Assembly (NCBI RefSeq): GCF_000012885.1
Contig: NC_007498.2
Coordinates: 620,001-684,000, forward strand
DNA length: 64,000 bases
Source: Syntrophotalea carbinolica DSM 2380
GTDB lineage: Bacteria > Desulfobacterota > Desulfuromonadia > Desulfuromonadales > Syntrophotaleaceae
Reading direction: 5' to 3'
In this document: positions 63,212 to 64,000 of the stretch, one piece after another
How the letters are laid out: each line of letters begins with the position of its first letter
How positions within the stretch are numbered: the first letter of the stretch is position 1
The notes under the pieces: generated by a model
What the model saw: the letters and a program-made list of their open reading frames with translations, nothing else
Databases searched by the model: none
Told to the model about the DNA's origin: nothing
Position numbers and translations under genes: made by a program

Positions 63212-64000
63212 TTATGCCGGACAAGGTCCGGCGTAACGCCGCAAAAATTCCGCCGGCCATTCCTGGCGTTCATGTTTAAGGGCAAGCGGGAGATGCTCAA
63301 GAATATCCTGGGCGGTCATGCCGTCTTCGCCCTGTGCGGTTGCCGCAAGATCACCTGCGGCGCCGTGCAGGAAGACGCCTTTGCAGACCGCTTCCTCGGT
63401 ATTCAGGCCGAGTCCGTGCATGGCGGCGATGGTGCCGGTGAGCACATCCCCGGAACCGGCCGAAGCCATGCCGCTGTTGCCGCTGAGGTTGATGAAGACG
63501 CGTCCGTCCGGGCAGCCGATCAGGGAGTGCGCACCTTTCAAGACGATGGTGGCATTGAGATCGATAGCGGCCTGCTGGACGGCTTCGATACGGTTTTGTT
63601 CCAGCTCGGCGACACTTTTCCCCGTCAGTCGGGACATCTCTCCCGGGTGGGGGGTCAGTACGGTGGGAGCCTGTCGTTGGCGTACCAGATCCAGATTCGC
63701 ACAGATCGCGGTAATGCCGTCGCCGTCGAGCAGCAGGGGGCGGTCGATGCCTGCTGTCAGCTCCCGTACCAGTTGCTGAGTTTGCGGATCGAGGGATAAA
63801 CCGGGACCGAGTATGGTCATGTCGAGGGCATTGGCCTGTTGCAACAGCGCATCGCGGTTGCACAGCGCGATGCTGCCCGAATCCGTAGCCTGCTGCGGCA
63901 AAAATACCAGTTCGCTTCCCTTCATGGCGATGAAAGGGGTGATGGCCGCCGGCGCCGCAAGGCGGCTGTAACCGCCACCGGCCTTGAGGTAGGCGAGGGC
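63212..64000 (-). CDS. nnrD: NAD(P)H-hydrate dehydratase domain, partial (runs off right edge)
   Basis: At least 262 codons; the frame is open to base 64000 (reading ALAYLKAGGGYSRLAAPAAI, then TPFIAMKGSE), so the 5' part, probably including the N-terminal epimerase (NnrE) domain of a bifunctional protein, is outside. ADP/ATP-dependent carbohydrate-kinase-like dehydratase motifs are present: TILGPGLSLDPQTQQLVREL, LDGDGITAI, TVLTPHPGEMSRLTG, TIVLKGAHSLI, NSGMASAGSGDVLTGTIAAM, and FLHGAAGD. It repairs hydrated NADH/NADPH. An internal ATG at 63925 is not the true start. The antiporter gene follows 47 bases downstream. Confidence 0.92.
   Translation of the reverse strand, partial: ALAYLKAGGGYSRLAAPAAITPFIAMKGSELVFLPQQATDSGSIALCNRDALLQQANALDMTILGPGLSLDPQTQQLVRELTAGIDRPLLLDGDGITAICANLDLVRQRQAPTVLTPHPGEMSRLTGKSVAELEQNRIEAVQQAAIDLNATIVLKGAHSLIGCPDGRVFINLSGNSGMASAGSGDVLTGTIAAMHGLGLNTEEAVCKGVFLHGAAGDLAATAQGEDGMTAQDILEHLPLALKHERQEWPAEFLRRYAGPCPA

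Noticed and set aside
1-64000. tRNA, rRNA or CRISPR loci
   Set aside because: No cloverleaf-like or ribosomal sequence and no regularly spaced direct repeats were seen; the repeated palindromes at 20-35 kb are attC sites separated by whole genes.

Overview
The window looks like chromosome of a Gram-negative, anaerobic Desulfuromonadales-type bacterium (Pelobacter/Syntrophotalea/Geobacter relatives). This is an inference from gene content: acetate kinase, an acetate/succinate permease, a FolE2-family protein, GGDEF and chemotaxis genes, a c-di-GMP-I riboswitch, Lpg1974-type and OmpA-type outer-membrane proteins, and a PAS/SpoIIE pair of the kind found beside Fe-hydrogenase genes. No rRNA, tRNA or CRISPR array was seen. 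Both edges cut genes: a nitroreductase at the left and nnrD at the right.

Layout. 1-16.1 kb is ordinary chromosome: J-domain protein, NifO/ArsC-like protein behind a structured leader, lipoprotein alkaline phosphatase, diguanylate cyclase plus methyltransferase, voltage-gated K+ channel, YjdM, PAS/PP2C pair, outer-membrane protein, a MoxR-ATPase/VWA operon, an acyltransferase and an MltF-like lytic transglycosylase. 36.8-64 kb is again core-like: pbpC with an alpha-2-macroglobulin, MCP, riboswitch-controlled cheW, OmpA, LemA/GIDE pair, EF-P-like EfpL, SatP, UvrC, MalQ, FolE2-like, AckA, cytochrome c, LapA, a CPA2 antiporter and NnrD.

The unusual part is 16.2-36.8 kb, a chromosomal integron. 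A full-length integron integrase (35765-36757, + strand) is followed on its 5' side by an attI-like region and a leftward array of about 16 gene cassettes. They are separated by attC sites of several sequence families (57-106 bp, imperfect palindromes with AAC/GTT core sites). Most cassette products are unrecognised: small membrane proteins, a KOW-like protein, a Zn-ribbon-like protein and acidic proteins. Recognisable ones are a SAM methyltransferase and a ParD-like/RelE-like toxin-antitoxin pair. Two cassettes carry genes opposite to array direction.

The array is invaded by seven insertion sequences: ISL3, two IS1182-like, two IS110/IS1111-like and two different IS3-family elements. Four of them lie inside attC sites. 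Both IS1182-like copies sit at the AACG of an attC core, and both IS1111-like copies sit beside the opposite core, as in the IS1111-attC group. The two IS1111-like copies share a 98-nt noncoding block that is almost invariant while its surroundings diverge, which is a good candidate for the element's guide (seek/bridge) RNA. The attI-side region also holds three TGGAAA/TTTCCA palindromes that could be operator or integrase-binding sites. This integron/IS complex is the best candidate for undescribed biology in the window.
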